A stretch of 64,000 bases of DNA from contig CAYVVD010000004.1 in the NCBI GenBank assembly GCA_964454975.1, forward strand, positions 62,001-126,000. Reading direction: 5' to 3'. The position numbers and the translations under genes were made by a program. Below the pieces are notes generated by a model. The model had not been told where the DNA came from, ran no database searches, and saw only the letters and a program-made list of their open reading frames with translations. Positions 7,876 through 18,313 of this stretch are shown here, one piece after another (the stretch's first letter is position 1; the number at the start of each line of letters is the position of its first letter). Source of the DNA: CAYVVD01 sp964454975 (GTDB taxonomy: Bacteria; Bacteroidota; Ignavibacteria; Kapaibacteriales; UBA2268).

Positions 7876-9311
7876 TGCCGATGAAGACCCTCGAAATAGG
7901 GAAGAGGGCTTTGCTCTCGCAAAGATATGGCCTTGACGTCACCAGTAATAACATAGGCAATGTCAATACAGAGGGGTATTCGCGCAGGACAGCTTCTATA
8001 TCTGAAACTGATCCACTGCTCAGAAGCGGTATATATTTCGGCACCGGAGCGTTGCCCGGGCAGTTAAGAACTTACCGCGATGAATTCTTCGACAAGGAAA
8101 TCAGGAACACAATCGCAAGAAAATCCTCCTACGAGTCAGATGAAATTATTTACAAAAAAATTGAGTCAATACTATCAGAGCCATCAGAAGGCGGTATAGG
8201 GGAAATTGTAACTGATTTTTTCAAAGCATTTGACGAACTGTCTCTCAAACCGGAATCTATCGCCCACAGGCAAAACGTTGTACATATAGGCAAGACAATG
8301 GTAGAGCGTTTTCAACGTGTGGATGCCCAGCTCGCAGATATGCGCACAGATCTCAACAACACTGCATTCACACTGATTGACAAAGCAAACGGGCTTATTA
8401 AAAATATTGCATCACTCAATGATAAAATAGCCTCCAGCAAAAATGTTGTCGGCAATGAGGTACAAACGCTTGTTGACAGGCGGGAGCTGGCTCTTGAGGA
8501 GCTTTCCGAAATCATTGACATAAGCGTAAGCCATGGTGAAAAAGGGGCCAATGTATTTGTTAATGGAATAAACCTTGCTACAGGCAAAGTTTATGGCAGT
8601 ATCCGCATCCAGGAAGATATTGACACAAGAACAGGAGAGCGAAGCCTTATTCTTGTTAAACAGGAAGCAGACGGGGCAATTAGAAACAGGTTGAGCCCGA
8701 ATGGCGGTGAGATAAAAAGCTTGCTCGACCATTATAATTACACATTCGATGGCAGCGAAACATCAAACAGGTTCTCTCTTTCAAAAGAACTGAATGAATA
8801 TGCGAATGCTATTGTCCAGAATGTAAATGATTTGATGGTTACCGGCTATGGACTGAATGATACCACAAGCCCTGCACCAGGTAGGAACTTCTTTGAACCG
8901 CTTACAGGCAATGCCACTGCAGCCACGATTGAGGTTGCGAAGGATATTCTCGATAACCCCCGGAATATGCCGCTTTCATCAGCACCGGGAGAATCGGGTA
9001 ATTCTGAGATTGCCAGAAGCATTGCACGTATTCTTGACAGCTCTTCATTTTTAAACGGGCAGAGTCCAACTGAGTATTATTCAGGGATTCTTACAAAAAT
9101 CGGCAACCTTGGCAAAGATGCTGAACACGGCGCAAGCACAACCAATATGCTCGAAGAACAGTTGCAAAACCAACGCGAATCTGTGATAGGAGTCAATCTT
9201 GATGAAGAAGCAATAAATCTTGTAAAGTTTCAAAAAGCATTCGAAGCTTCAGCAAGAATATTATCTATGACCGATGAAATCCTTGCAACAATAGTCAATC
9301 TCGGCAGGTAA
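7875..9311 (+). CDS. flgK: Flagellar hook-associated protein 1 FlgK
   Basis: 478 residues. The N-terminus has LEIGKRALLSQRYGLDVTSN followed by NIGNVNTEGYSRR, the D0 signature of FlgK; the C-terminus has VNLDEEAINLVKFQKAFEAS and then ILSMTDEILATIVNLGR, the paired D0 helix. FlgK is the first hook-filament junction protein and is exported by the flagellar type III system, probably with the FlgN-like chaperone encoded just upstream. Start and stop are coupled to neighbours by 1-nt overlaps (TGATG, TAATG). A shorter variable domain accounts for the slightly small size. Confidence 0.95.
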   Translation: MPMKTLEIGKRALLSQRYGLDVTSNNIGNVNTEGYSRRTASISETDPLLRSGIYFGTGALPGQLRTYRDEFFDKEIRNTIARKSSYESDEIIYKKIESILSEPSEGGIGEIVTDFFKAFDELSLKPESIAHRQNVVHIGKTMVERFQRVDAQLADMRTDLNNTAFTLIDKANGLIKNIASLNDKIASSKNVVGNEVQTLVDRRELALEELSEIIDISVSHGEKGANVFVNGINLATGKVYGSIRIQEDIDTRTGERSLILVKQEADGAIRNRLSPNGGEIKSLLDHYNYTFDGSETSNRFSLSKELNEYANAIVQNVNDLMVTGYGLNDTTSPAPGRNFFEPLTGNATAATIEVAKDILDNPRNMPLSSAPGESGNSEIARSIARILDSSSFLNGQSPTEYYSGILTKIGNLGKDAEHGASTTNMLEEQLQNQRESVIGVNLDEEAINLVKFQKAFEASARILSMTDEILATIVNLGR

Positions 9312-10303
9312 TGAGAATAACGCACAATAGTATATTCAGTCCTTTTCTCAGGCAGCTCAACGATACCCAGGAAAGCCTGGAGAAAAACAATATAAGGCTT
9401 ACAACAGGTAAAAACCTCATACATCTATCCGACAAGCCTGAAAGCATTGTTGACATTAAAAAAGCAAACAAACTCGTTTCGCAGAATGAAAATTACCAGC
9501 GTATTATAAATGAGACAAAGCAGGAGCTTTCGGCAGTAGATGATTCACTTAGGGCGATAGGAGATTACCTCCAGGAAATCCGCCAGCTTTCAATTGATGC
9601 AACAACTGCCGGCAACAGTGCTAATTCTGATGTTCTCGGAACTTACATACGTGGTATTCTCGATGATATTATTACTGTTGCTAACATTGATTTCGGAGGG
9701 AAGTTTTTATTTGCAGGTACAGCAACAAAAGCTGAATCACTTGATACAAGCCTCGGCAGCAGCATATACCCCTATGAAATAATCACCGGGACACCCGATT
9801 CAAGCAATCCATCAGGCCTGGCTGTAGTATTCAAGGGCAATAACAATAACAGGATTGTCAACAGGGACAATAATTCGGAAGAAATTATCAATGTAAAGTC
9901 TGATATAATCTTTGGTGCAAATGGTGTTGAAACGCTTGAGACTATTATAGATATTTATAATGTCCTGAATTTTACACAATCCGGCAACCCGCGTACCAAC
10001 GCCGAGTTGATATCAAAAGAAGAGCTTGCACAACTCAATGACATGCAAAAACAACTTGCAGATGCCTATGACAATATTAACTCTGCTGCATCTCAGAATG
10101 GCGCTAAACTAAATCGTCTGGAAACCCTTGATCTACTTTTGCAGGAGGAAAATACAAGGCTGAAGGCATTTCGTTCTTTGAAGGAAGATACGGATTATGC
10201 AAAAACACTGGTAGGACTTCAACGTGACGAAACATCGCTTCAATACACGCTCCAGGTTGGCGCCCGGCTTCTGCAAAACACCCTATTTGATTTTCTTGGA
10301 TAA
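9311..10303 (+). CDS. flgL: Flagellar hook-associated protein 3 FlgL
   Basis: 330 residues. The N-terminal MRITHNSIFSPFLRQLND, coiled coil and RLTTGKNLIHLSDKPESIV correspond to the flagellin/FlgL D0-D1 start (tGk.i...sDdP). The C-terminal LKEDTDYAKTLVGLQRDETS, then LQYTLQVGARLLQNTLFDFL is the FlgL/flagellin-type end. FlgL is the second hook-filament junction protein. Flagellin itself would also fit the ends, but the immediate position after flgK and the protein's length favour FlgL. The start overlaps the flgK stop by 1 nt (TAATG). Confidence 0.92.
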   Translation: MRITHNSIFSPFLRQLNDTQESLEKNNIRLTTGKNLIHLSDKPESIVDIKKANKLVSQNENYQRIINETKQELSAVDDSLRAIGDYLQEIRQLSIDATTAGNSANSDVLGTYIRGILDDIITVANIDFGGKFLFAGTATKAESLDTSLGSSIYPYEIITGTPDSSNPSGLAVVFKGNNNNRIVNRDNNSEEIINVKSDIIFGANGVETLETIIDIYNVLNFTQSGNPRTNAELISKEELAQLNDMQKQLADAYDNINSAASQNGAKLNRLETLDLLLQEENTRLKAFRSLKEDTDYAKTLVGLQRDETSLQYTLQVGARLLQNTLFDFLG

Positions 10304-10321
10304 GCTTCCTAAATTGTCAAA

Positions 10322-11254
10322 ATGAAATCAAGCACCCTCATAGCTATTATAATTGGATTCGCAAGTATTTTTGGGGCTTTCTACTGGGAGGGAGGTTCAT
10401 TTGATACCCTGTTTCTTCTACCTCCAATGCTGATTGTTTTTGGCGGAACGCTGGCAGCGGGTGTTGCAGGTACATCCTATGAACAATTTAAAAGAATGCC
10501 GAAACTTATAGCTCTTTCCTGGAACCCGCCCAAATACGACATAGAAAAAATAATCAGCAGAATTGTGATTTTTGCTGCGATTGCCAGGCGCGAGGGTATT
10601 TTATCCATTGAAACAAAGCTAAATGAAGTTGAGCATCCATTCCTGAAAAAACTATTCCAGATATGTATTGACGGCGCCGATCCTGAAACACTAAAAGAAA
10701 TCGTTGATTCTGAGATATTGCACATCACGGAACGCCACGAAGCAAATATCCAATTCTTTACAAAGATGGGTGGTTATTCACCTACAATGGGTATCATCGG
10801 AACAGTTATGGGTCTTATAGCAACTCTTGCCGCAGCAGGGGATGACCCGAATGTACTTATTCATCACATTGCTTCTGCATTTATCGCTACAATGTGGGGT
10901 ATCCTGATGGCTAATATGTTCTGGTTCCCCATTGGGGACAAACTACGTACAATGCACGACGAGGAGATGTCGCTCTACCAGGTAATGCTGGACGGAGTAA
11001 ACGGAGTACAGCTTGGCGAAACTCCTACTGTTATCCGTGCCAAGCTTATTAGCGCATTCCCGATTTCACAGCAGGAAGAATACCTTTCACGCCAGAAGAT
11101 AGCTACTGACAAGGCAATTTCAATGAAAGTACCATCGCAGGCAGGCATTGTTCAAAAAAACGAAAAAAGCAAAAAAGATGGTAAACCTGCCCCCCAGGTC
11201 GGAAACGAAGTACGTATAAATCCCATCCCATCTAATTTTATGAAGAAGAAATAG
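10322..11254 (+). CDS. motA: Flagellar motor stator protein MotA
   Basis: 310 residues. Two membrane helices lie in the first 50 residues (LIAIIIGFASIFGAFYWEGG; LLPPMLIVFGGTLAAGVAG), then a cytoplasmic region with IAARREG-like IARREGILSIETKLNEVEHP, and two further helices containing GGYSPTMGIIGTVMGLIATL and IASAFIATMWGILMANMFW, the canonical MotA proton-channel segments. The tail is Lys-rich. MotA partners with MotB to form the ion-driven stator. No motB follows here: the next gene is on the opposite strand. It follows flgL by 18 nt and is probably the last gene of the operon. Confidence 0.93.
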   Translation: MKSSTLIAIIIGFASIFGAFYWEGGSFDTLFLLPPMLIVFGGTLAAGVAGTSYEQFKRMPKLIALSWNPPKYDIEKIISRIVIFAAIARREGILSIETKLNEVEHPFLKKLFQICIDGADPETLKEIVDSEILHITERHEANIQFFTKMGGYSPTMGIIGTVMGLIATLAAAGDDPNVLIHHIASAFIATMWGILMANMFWFPIGDKLRTMHDEEMSLYQVMLDGVNGVQLGETPTVIRAKLISAFPISQQEEYLSRQKIATDKAISMKVPSQAGIVQKNEKSKKDGKPAPQVGNEVRINPIPSNFMKKK

Positions 11255-11367
11255 ATGGTTTCCCTTAAAACCTTAAAAATACTATATTGTTGATATTTTT
11301 TTTTGAATCATAAAAAATTCCGAATCGCGATTAAAACCCCGGTTTCTACTGCTTTCCTCATCTTTGA

Positions 11368-12273
11368 TTAAAACGGGGTCCAGACAAAGCTGAGGAATGG
11401 GGCTGCAAAAGGTTCTGTGAAAAAAGCAATGCCAAAGTCAGCGGAGAATTGTGAGTTATAAAGCCGGAAACCAAGAAGAACAGCAGTGTTAGTTGGTTTG
11501 GCAATGTCGTTATTCCACAATTCGCCAATAAAATTCAGTCCTTTCCATGAAGAGAACTTAGTGTCCAACCCCAACGCTATACCAAATGCGCCGTTTGTGT
11601 ATCGCAAGTCATCCTGTTCATTGTTGAACTTTACTATATAGAGGTTTTTATCGCCCGCCTTATAAAACAAACTGCCTGTAAGCCTTGATTTTGCACCGGT
11701 GAATGTTGCTGTTGCATAGCCGTGTAGAAGCCTGTTGTTGTGATTTACAAATGCCATGTTGCCGCCAAGTGCAAAGCTCATATAACCCTGCATCGTTTCG
11801 AATGGTACGGTAAGGAATGTAGTTTTTAAGTTGAAATTTGATAACTGGTCTGATGCAGGTATAAAGGGTATTATGGACCGGCCAACGGTAAAGGAGAAGT
11901 AATCTGTAATTCCGGCGCCAGCATAGAAAAACAGCCCTTCGAACATACCTGCAAAATGGTCGCCTTTTATAGCTTCAGCTGTTGGAAGAAAATATACCCT
12001 GTGAGAATGTTTGTAATACTCTTGTTCAGGTACTATTTCTACAATCTGGTTAGCGTAAATTGTTGCAAGGCCTATATCGGTGCTAATGTCAAATCCGTCT
12101 CCTTCTTCAGGATGGCTTCGCATTTCGCGTATAAACCCGGTAATCAAATCACCGTTATTCAGTCTTACAACATACTTGAATTGATCTGTAGGTGCTATTT
12201 TGCGGGGCAGCTCTTCAAGTGAATAAGCATTTATACTTAGTATTACTAATATGATGGGGGCAAATATTTTCAT
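11368..12273 (-). CDS. Secreted protein with predicted outer-membrane beta-barrel region
   Basis: 301 residues from the ATG at 12273 (MKIFAPIILVILSINAYSLE), which has a clear signal peptide. The frame is open to 12318, but that extension lies inside rlmN. A segment YVVRLNNGDLITGFI resembles a small SH3/LSM-like beta motif often found at the start of such proteins. The remainder alternates polar and hydrophobic residues with Gly/aromatic turns (FFYAGAGITDYFSFTVG, YMSFALGGNMAFVN) and ends in LSFVWTPF, fitting an outer-membrane beta-barrel. It overlaps rlmN by 4 nt (ATGA), the third gene of a leuS-rlmN unit. Function unknown. Confidence 0.75.
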   Translation of the reverse strand: MKIFAPIILVILSINAYSLEELPRKIAPTDQFKYVVRLNNGDLITGFIREMRSHPEEGDGFDISTDIGLATIYANQIVEIVPEQEYYKHSHRVYFLPTAEAIKGDHFAGMFEGLFFYAGAGITDYFSFTVGRSIIPFIPASDQLSNFNLKTTFLTVPFETMQGYMSFALGGNMAFVNHNNRLLHGYATATFTGAKSRLTGSLFYKAGDKNLYIVKFNNEQDDLRYTNGAFGIALGLDTKFSSWKGLNFIGELWNNDIAKPTNTAVLLGFRLYNSQFSADFGIAFFTEPFAAPFLSFVWTPF

Positions 12274-13352
12274 GAAATTACTGCTTCGCCTTTTTCTGAA
12301 AGAGCAAGCTGGCCGCAAGCGGCATTAATGTCAATTCCAAATGTATCTCTCACTATAGCCACACCACCAAACTGCCTGATTTCATCAGCAAAAGTGAGGA
12401 CTCTTGCTATCGGTGTTGGCTTAAGCTCCTTTGCAATTCCCTGTGGGCTTGTAAATGATATGTCGTTGAATGGTATTATATTTATTCTTGACGGGACACG
12501 CTTAGAGATTTTTGAAAGACGCTTGGCATCTTCAATTGAGTCATTCAAGCCGTCGAACGGTATATATTCATAAGTAACAGGCATTTTTGTATTGCGGTAA
12601 TAGTATTCAATTGCATCCATCAACTCGGAGATTTGCCATTTTTCAGCAATAGGCATAATCTTCTCACGAACACCATTTGTTGTCGCATGTAGCGAAATTG
12701 CCAGCTTTGGAGGATGTTTTTCATCAGCAAATGCATAAATCTTAGGAACAACACCGGAAGTTGAAACTGTAATTCTTTTTCTTGAAAGCAGACCTGCTTT
12801 CTTATCTGAAAGTATATTCACGGATTTCATAACATTGGTATAATTCTGGAATGGCTCGCCCATTCCCATAAATACTATGTTGTCAATTTTCTGCCCGGTT
12901 AATTTTTCTGCTTCAATTACCTGGCAAACAATTTCACCGGGAGATAAGTTCCTGATAAGCCCCAGAGTTCCGGTTGCACAAAATGTACACCCCAGGGCAC
13001 ATCCCGCCTGACTGGATATACAGAGTGTTGAGCGAATAAGTTCATTTTCTTCACTTAACCAGGGCATAAAAACAGCTTCAACAGAATTACCATCTAAAAG
13101 TTTGAACAGAAATTTTATTGAGCTGTCAGTTGACTTGAATGATTTTGTTTCACGATATGCATCAAATGTGTAATGGGTACTTAAACTTTCCCTAAGTTCC
13201 TTTGAGAGCGTTGTAATTTTAGCAAAGGATTTTACCTTTTCCGAATATATCGCACGGAAAATCTGTTCGCCGCGAAACGACGTCAGGCCGACTTCCACAG
13301 CTTTCTCGCTTAGTTCATATAGAGTATAATCATATATAAGTTTCTTGCTCAT
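12270..13352 (-). CDS. rlmN: Dual-specificity 23S rRNA A2503 / tRNA A37 C2-methyltransferase RlmN
   Basis: 360 residues, normal family length. The radical-SAM cluster motif CALGCTFC places Cys118, Cys122 and Cys125 in CX3CX2C spacing. Further RlmN motifs are NIVFMGMGEPFQNY, SGVVPKIYAFA, LAISLHATTN and the C-terminal GIDINAACGQL, whose Cys is the methyl-carrying catalytic residue. It methylates adenosine C2 in 23S rRNA and some tRNAs using a methylated-Cys intermediate. It overlaps the leuS stop by 1 nt, so it is probably expressed with leucyl-tRNA synthetase. Confidence 0.97.
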   Translation of the reverse strand: MSKKLIYDYTLYELSEKAVEVGLTSFRGEQIFRAIYSEKVKSFAKITTLSKELRESLSTHYTFDAYRETKSFKSTDSSIKFLFKLLDGNSVEAVFMPWLSEENELIRSTLCISSQAGCALGCTFCATGTLGLIRNLSPGEIVCQVIEAEKLTGQKIDNIVFMGMGEPFQNYTNVMKSVNILSDKKAGLLSRKRITVSTSGVVPKIYAFADEKHPPKLAISLHATTNGVREKIMPIAEKWQISELMDAIEYYYRNTKMPVTYEYIPFDGLNDSIEDAKRLSKISKRVPSRINIIPFNDISFTSPQGIAKELKPTPIARVLTFADEIRQFGGVAIVRDTFGIDINAACGQLALSEKGEAVIS

Positions 13353-15907
13353 TAATTTGCGATGAAATTAATCAGTTTGTTTGGTACAAAAATCACTTTC
13401 CTGATTTGCTTTCCTTCAAGATATTTCTGAACCTTTTCATCCTTAAGTGCAAGCGATTGTATTTCATCCTGTGGCATATTGGGCGGCGCCATTAATTTTG
13501 CCCGAATCTTGCTTAATACCTGAACGACATATTCAATTTCTTGTTTTACGATTTTGCTTTCGTCCCAATCAGGGAATTTTTGAAGCACAATAGACTCTTC
13601 ATGTCCGAGCCTGTGCCAGAGCTCTTCAGTAATATGCGGGGCAAAAGGTGCAAGGCACAACAAGAATCTCTCCACAGCGGATTTTGGTTTAATGCTGCTT
13701 TTGCTAAATTCATTCATGAATATCATCATTTGCGAAACTGCAGTATTAAAACCAAGATTTTCAATATCTTCAGCTACTTTCTTAATTGTACTGTGCAGGA
13801 TATATTCTTGTTCTTTATTTAATCCAATTTCCCGGATATCTTTTAAAATATTCCCGCTTTCATCTACAATCATTCTCCAGACACGACCCAGAAAGCGATT
13901 GACGCCTTCTATCCCGGTTTTTGACCAAGGCTTGGATGCTTCGAGTGGGCCGAGGAACATTTCAAACATTCTTAAGGAATCTGTTCCAAACTCTGCGACA
14001 ACATCATCCGGATTAATAACATTTCCGAGAGACTTAGACATCTTGCGCCCGTCCTCGCCCATTATCAGCCCTTGATGGAACAGCTTTTTGAAAGGCTCTC
14101 TGGTTGATACATATCCGTAGTCGTAAAGCACTTTGTGCCAGAATCTTGCATAGAGCAAGTGAAGAACGGCGTGTTCTGCGCCTCCTACGTAAAGGTCTAC
14201 GCCTCCAGGCTGCATCCAGTATTTTTCTTTTTCGAAGTCGGCAAATATTTCGGAATTGTGTGGGTCGGTATAACGGAGGTAATACCAGCATGAGCCGGCC
14301 CATTGGGGCATAGTGTTAGTTTCATATCTTGCCTTTTTTCCTGTCCTTTTATCTATGAAATTTACCCACTCATCCACGGTTGCAAGAGGTGACTCCCCTG
14401 TTCCTGCCGGTTTGTATTCTTTTACAACCGGAAGCACCAAGGGAAGTTCATCATTATTAAGCGTCCGGCGTGTGCCATCATCGAAAAATATTATCGGAAT
14501 CGGCTCGCCCCAATATCTCTGTCGGGAAAAAAGCCAGTCTCGAAGTTTGAATTGTACTTTTCCCCTCCCGATTCCTTTGTTTTCAATCCACACAATTGTT
14601 TTTGCTATGGCTTGTTGTGTTTTCAGTCCGGTAATGATTAATTCAGGGCCTTCTGAGTTAACTGATATTCCATTCTTTTCAATATATGCCTCTTTCCGGA
14701 TGTCAATATCGCTGCCATCTTCAGGGGAAACAACCTGAACTATAGGCAAATCAAATGCCTTTGCGAACTCATGGTCACGCTCATCATGACCGGGCACTGC
14801 CATGATAGCTCCGGTGCCGTAATGAACCATCACATAATCAGCGATTAGAATAGGAATCTCCATGCCATTAGCAGGGTTAACGGCTTTTGCCCCTGTGAAT
14901 ATCCCTGTCTTTTCTTTATCCGTTTTTGCACGCTCAACTTCGCTTTTCAGCGTTGATTCCCGAATATAAGAATCAATCTCTTTCTTTTGTTCAGGGCTGG
15001 TAATTTCTGGCACAAGGGGATGTTCGGGAGCAAGCACCATGTATGTAGCGCCGAATATCGTATCCGGTCTTGTTGTGAATACTTTGATTACCTCGTCTGT
15101 TCCGGATATGGGGAATTCAATCTCAGCTCCTTCGCTTCTTCCAATCCAGTTAATCTGCATATCCTTTGTGGAACGTGGCCATTCCACCAAATCCAGGTCT
15201 TCGAGAAGACGTTGGGCATATTCGGTGATACGAAGCATCCACTGGCGCATTGGCCTTCGTTCAACGGTATAGCCTTTTTCTCGCCATTCTTCTACCTCCT
15301 CATTAGCGAGTACTGTTCCGAGTTCCTCGCACCAGTTTACAGGTTTCATATCAATGTATGCAAGCCGCCGGGAATCCCTGTAATATTCGATCTCCTTTTC
15401 ATTTTTCAAATTGCCGGGTACGGGTAATACATTTATATGCCTTGCTCTTTGCTGTTCGTGGTCATACCATGAGTTGTATATCAGAAGGAACATCCACTGT
15501 GTCCATTTGTAATATTCCGGTTTTGTGGTGTTTATCTCACGCGACCAGTCATAGCCAAGCCCCAGCATTTTGAGCTGTTTTTTAAAGGTAGCAATATTGT
15601 TCTCAGTGGCTGTGTTAGGGTGGATCCCAGTTTTCATCGAATATCGCTCTGTGGGCAGGCCAAATGCGTCAAATCCCATAGGGTGCAATACATTAAAACC
15701 TTTCATTCGCTTGTAGCGGGCGATTATATCAGTTGCTGTATAACCCTCAGGATGACCGATGTGCAACCCACTGCCACTCGGGTAGGGGAACATGTCAAGT
15801 ACATAGTACTTTGGCTTTGAATCATCCTCATTTACTTTGTTTATATCGTTTGCTTCCCAGTACTTTTGCCACTTGGGTTCAATTTCATCATACGGATAAG
15901 ATGCCAT
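13352..15907 (-). CDS. leuS: Leucyl-tRNA synthetase
   Basis: 851 residues, full length. The class I motif [12 protein letters not shown] (with [10 protein letters not shown]) lies near residue 50, and the KMSKS loop [16 protein letters not shown] is in the C-terminal half. The CP1 editing domain (about 230-420) carries [20 protein letters not shown] and [10 protein letters not shown], and the tail has the leucine-specific anticodon and C-terminal modules. It charges tRNA-Leu in the cytoplasm. The first gene of a leuS-rlmN-outer-membrane-protein transcription unit, starting about 2.5 kb upstream of rlmN. Confidence 0.98.
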   Translation of the reverse strand: MASYPYDEIEPKWQKYWEANDINKVNEDDSKPKYYVLDMFPYPSGSGLHIGHPEGYTATDIIARYKRMKGFNVLHPMGFDAFGLPTERYSMKTGIHPNTATENNIATFKKQLKMLGLGYDWSREINTTKPEYYKWTQWMFLLIYNSWYDHEQQRARHINVLPVPGNLKNEKEIEYYRDSRRLAYIDMKPVNWCEELGTVLANEEVEEWREKGYTVERRPMRQWMLRITEYAQRLLEDLDLVEWPRSTKDMQINWIGRSEGAEIEFPISGTDEVIKVFTTRPDTIFGATYMVLAPEHPLVPEITSPEQKKEIDSYIRESTLKSEVERAKTDKEKTGIFTGAKAVNPANGMEIPILIADYVMVHYGTGAIMAVPGHDERDHEFAKAFDLPIVQVVSPEDGSDIDIRKEAYIEKNGISVNSEGPELIITGLKTQQAIAKTIVWIENKGIGRGKVQFKLRDWLFSRQRYWGEPIPIIFFDDGTRRTLNNDELPLVLPVVKEYKPAGTGESPLATVDEWVNFIDKRTGKKARYETNTMPQWAGSCWYYLRYTDPHNSEIFADFEKEKYWMQPGGVDLYVGGAEHAVLHLLYARFWHKVLYDYGYVSTREPFKKLFHQGLIMGEDGRKMSKSLGNVINPDDVVAEFGTDSLRMFEMFLGPLEASKPWSKTGIEGVNRFLGRVWRMIVDESGNILKDIREIGLNKEQEYILHSTIKKVAEDIENLGFNTAVSQMMIFMNEFSKSSIKPKSAVERFLLCLAPFAPHITEELWHRLGHEESIVLQKFPDWDESKIVKQEIEYVVQVLSKIRAKLMAPPNMPQDEIQSLALKDEKVQKYLEGKQIRKVIFVPNKLINFIAN

Positions 15908-15986
15908 TTCTTCCGGTTTCTTTTAGAATTAAAACAACAAAATTAATAAAAAGCGAGTGTAATTAGCAGAAAAGAAACGGAGAAGC

Positions 15987-17318
15987 TTATATCATTCTTC
16001 TTGCCTTTAGCTCAAGGTACTTATTGATTGTTTTTACGGTCAGCTCTTTTGGTTTGGTGAGGATGCTCTGGATGCCATATTTGCCAAGTTCAGCAACGAT
16101 TTCCCTTTTTTCGTAATCCAGCTTTTCTGCGATGATTCCTGTATAAATATCTCGTATTCTCTCAGAGTCTTTGTACATCAGTTGTTCAAGTTCTGTATTT
16201 TCAAAGAAAATAGCAACCAGCAGGTGGTAGCGTGCTATTGCTCTCAGGTAGTGTAAATAGCGCTTCATACCGGATATTGTATCGAAATTTGTAAATAATA
16301 GCACAAGGCTCCGCTGGTTGAATTTTTGCCTGATTAACGAATATAGCAACTCGTAGTTATGCTCGGGAAATTGGGTCTTTTGCCTGTAAAGTATCTCGAG
16401 TAAGCTCTTCAACTGGCTGCCACGGTTATTAGCGGCTACAATGGAATCTATTTCTTTGTGAAATGTTATCAAGCCCGGTTTATCTTTCTTTTGCAAGGCA
16501 ATGTTAGATATCACAAGGCTGGCATTTATCGCGTAATCCAGCAGGGTCATTCCTCCGAAGGGCATTTTCATTGTCCTGCCCATATCAATTACTGAATAAA
16601 CATTCTGAGACTTCTCATCCTGGAATTGATTTACCATCAGTTCATCACGCCTTGCAGTTGCACGCCAGTTTATTGTGCGGTAATCATCCCCCTGAACATA
16701 CTGCCGTATCTGCTCAAATTCAAATGTGTGCCCGATTTTACGGATTTTCTTAAGGCCAAGCTCCTTAAGCCTGAAACTTATTGCCAGTAATTCATACTGG
16801 CGCATTCTAAGGAATGATGGATAAACAGGCACTGTGGCTTTTGCTGGTATCTTGAATCTCCGCTGCAACAGACCAAATCTTCCTTCGACAAATGCATTAA
16901 AATCTCCAAAACTGTATTCTCCTCGAGTGAAAGGTGTTAGAGTGTAATTGATATGCCTTGCTGACTCAGGACGGATCTTTGTGTGAAAAACCATATCTCT
17001 TATCTGGAACTGAGGAGGGATTTCATCGAATATAATCACACTGTTCGAACCGGGGAATGTGCTTGTCAGCCTGATTGTAACGGGATTTTCATCGCCATTG
17101 GAGAACATGTCCGGCAGCAGCCTTTTGCCTGATATTATTTTGCCTCTTCCTGTAAGTGTAAATAAGTCAATAAATAGAAGACCAATGAAGGTATAAAAGA
17201 CAATTTTGGCAACTATACCGATAGTTGGAAAGAAGAATCCCATAATAAATACAAATACTATTACACCGAGATAATAGTAGAAATTGCTATTCAGGTAAAG
17301 GTTTCCAAGTAACTTCAT
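15987..17318 (-). CDS. DUF58 (VWA-like) membrane-associated protein
   Basis: 443 residues. Two adjacent N-terminal membrane helices (about 13-30 and 34-52) are followed by a beta-rich region and then the DUF58 core: GDDYRTINWRATARRDELMV, then VIDMGRTM, which carries the MIDAS-like DxxxT/S pattern of VWA folds. DUF58 proteins are nearly always encoded with a MoxR ATPase, as here, where the start overlaps the MoxR stop by 1 nt. The pair is thought to act as a chaperone/insertase for membrane or periplasmic complexes; the client here is unknown. The last gene of the six-gene minus-strand cluster. Confidence 0.9.
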   Translation of the reverse strand: MKLLGNLYLNSNFYYYLGVIVFVFIMGFFFPTIGIVAKIVFYTFIGLLFIDLFTLTGRGKIISGKRLLPDMFSNGDENPVTIRLTSTFPGSNSVIIFDEIPPQFQIRDMVFHTKIRPESARHINYTLTPFTRGEYSFGDFNAFVEGRFGLLQRRFKIPAKATVPVYPSFLRMRQYELLAISFRLKELGLKKIRKIGHTFEFEQIRQYVQGDDYRTINWRATARRDELMVNQFQDEKSQNVYSVIDMGRTMKMPFGGMTLLDYAINASLVISNIALQKKDKPGLITFHKEIDSIVAANNRGSQLKSLLEILYRQKTQFPEHNYELLYSLIRQKFNQRSLVLLFTNFDTISGMKRYLHYLRAIARYHLLVAIFFENTELEQLMYKDSERIRDIYTGIIAEKLDYEKREIVAELGKYGIQSILTKPKELTVKTINKYLELKARRMI

Positions 17319-18313
17319 CAGCGGGGAACCTCAACTTTCTGTATCAGGTCTTTGATTATATCTTCCTCGGTGATTCCTTCCATCTCCTTGTCCGGGGTGA
17401 GAATCAACCTGTGGCGCAGAACCGGGTATGCTACGTACTGGATGTCATCAGGCGTAATAAAATCCCTGCCGCTCAACGCAGCATATGCCTTGGATGCCTG
17501 TAATATTGCAACAGATGCCCTTGGGGAGGCGCCGAGAAACAACGAGTGATGATTCCTGCTCCCTGTTACTATATTAGCTATATAATTAAAGAATTTCTCC
17601 TCTACATGAATAGAGCTGACTGTGTCTTTCAACGATTTCAGCTCTTCTGAATTAAGGATTTTATTTATGCTTTCGAGATCCATGTGGTTCTTGTCTTCAT
17701 GTTTCAATTTCAATAATTCTGTTTCTTCGTTGTTAGTTGGGTAATCAACTTTGATTTTGAAGAAAAATCTGTCAATCTGCGCTTCGGGCAAGCGGTATGT
17801 TCCCTCCTGTTCAATAGGATTTTGGGTCGCGATTACAATAAAGGGGAATCCGAGTTTATAACGCCTGCCGCTGACTGTAATCTGACGCTCTTCCATTACT
17901 TCAAAAAGTGCTGCCTGCGTCTTGGCAGGTGAGCGGTTGATTTCATCTACGAGTACAATGTTTGAGAATATCGGGCCGCTGCGAAATTGAAATTCTGCAG
18001 TTTTAGGATTGAATACATCTGTCCCGATAATATCCGAAGGCATCAAATCCGGTGTGAACTGGATGCGCATAAACCCGGTGTCCAGAGTTTGAGCCATGAT
18101 TTTAGACATAAATGTCTTTGCAATCCCGGGCACGCCTTCCAGTAGGATATGCCCTTCGCAAAGAATTGCTGCAATTATCAAGCGGGCTGTTTCTTTCTGC
18201 CCGATTATTTTCTTCGATAATTCCTGCTCGACAAGGCTGACTTTTTCACTGAAAAGCGAGAGGTCAATCCTACTTTTAAATCCATTCGGCAGGTGCTCGT
18301 TTTGTTGTTCCAT
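17318..18313 (-). CDS. MoxR-family AAA+ ATPase
   Basis: 331 residues. Walker A reads GVPGIAKT and Walker B/DEAD-like reads [20 protein letters not shown], followed by [32 protein letters not shown]-like [20 protein letters not shown], and sensor 2 [17 protein letters not shown]. All are standard for MoxR ATPases, which act as cytosolic chaperones with DUF58/VWA partners. Its start overlaps the preceding DUF4350 gene by 38 nt; no internal Met offers a closer start, so the overlap appears real. Confidence 0.95.
   Translation of the reverse strand: [331 protein letters not shown]

Noticed and set aside
13692..14738. Several plus-strand frames of 69-141 codons within leuS
   Set aside because: All are opposite an intact, full-length leucyl-tRNA synthetase and show no independent coding signs.
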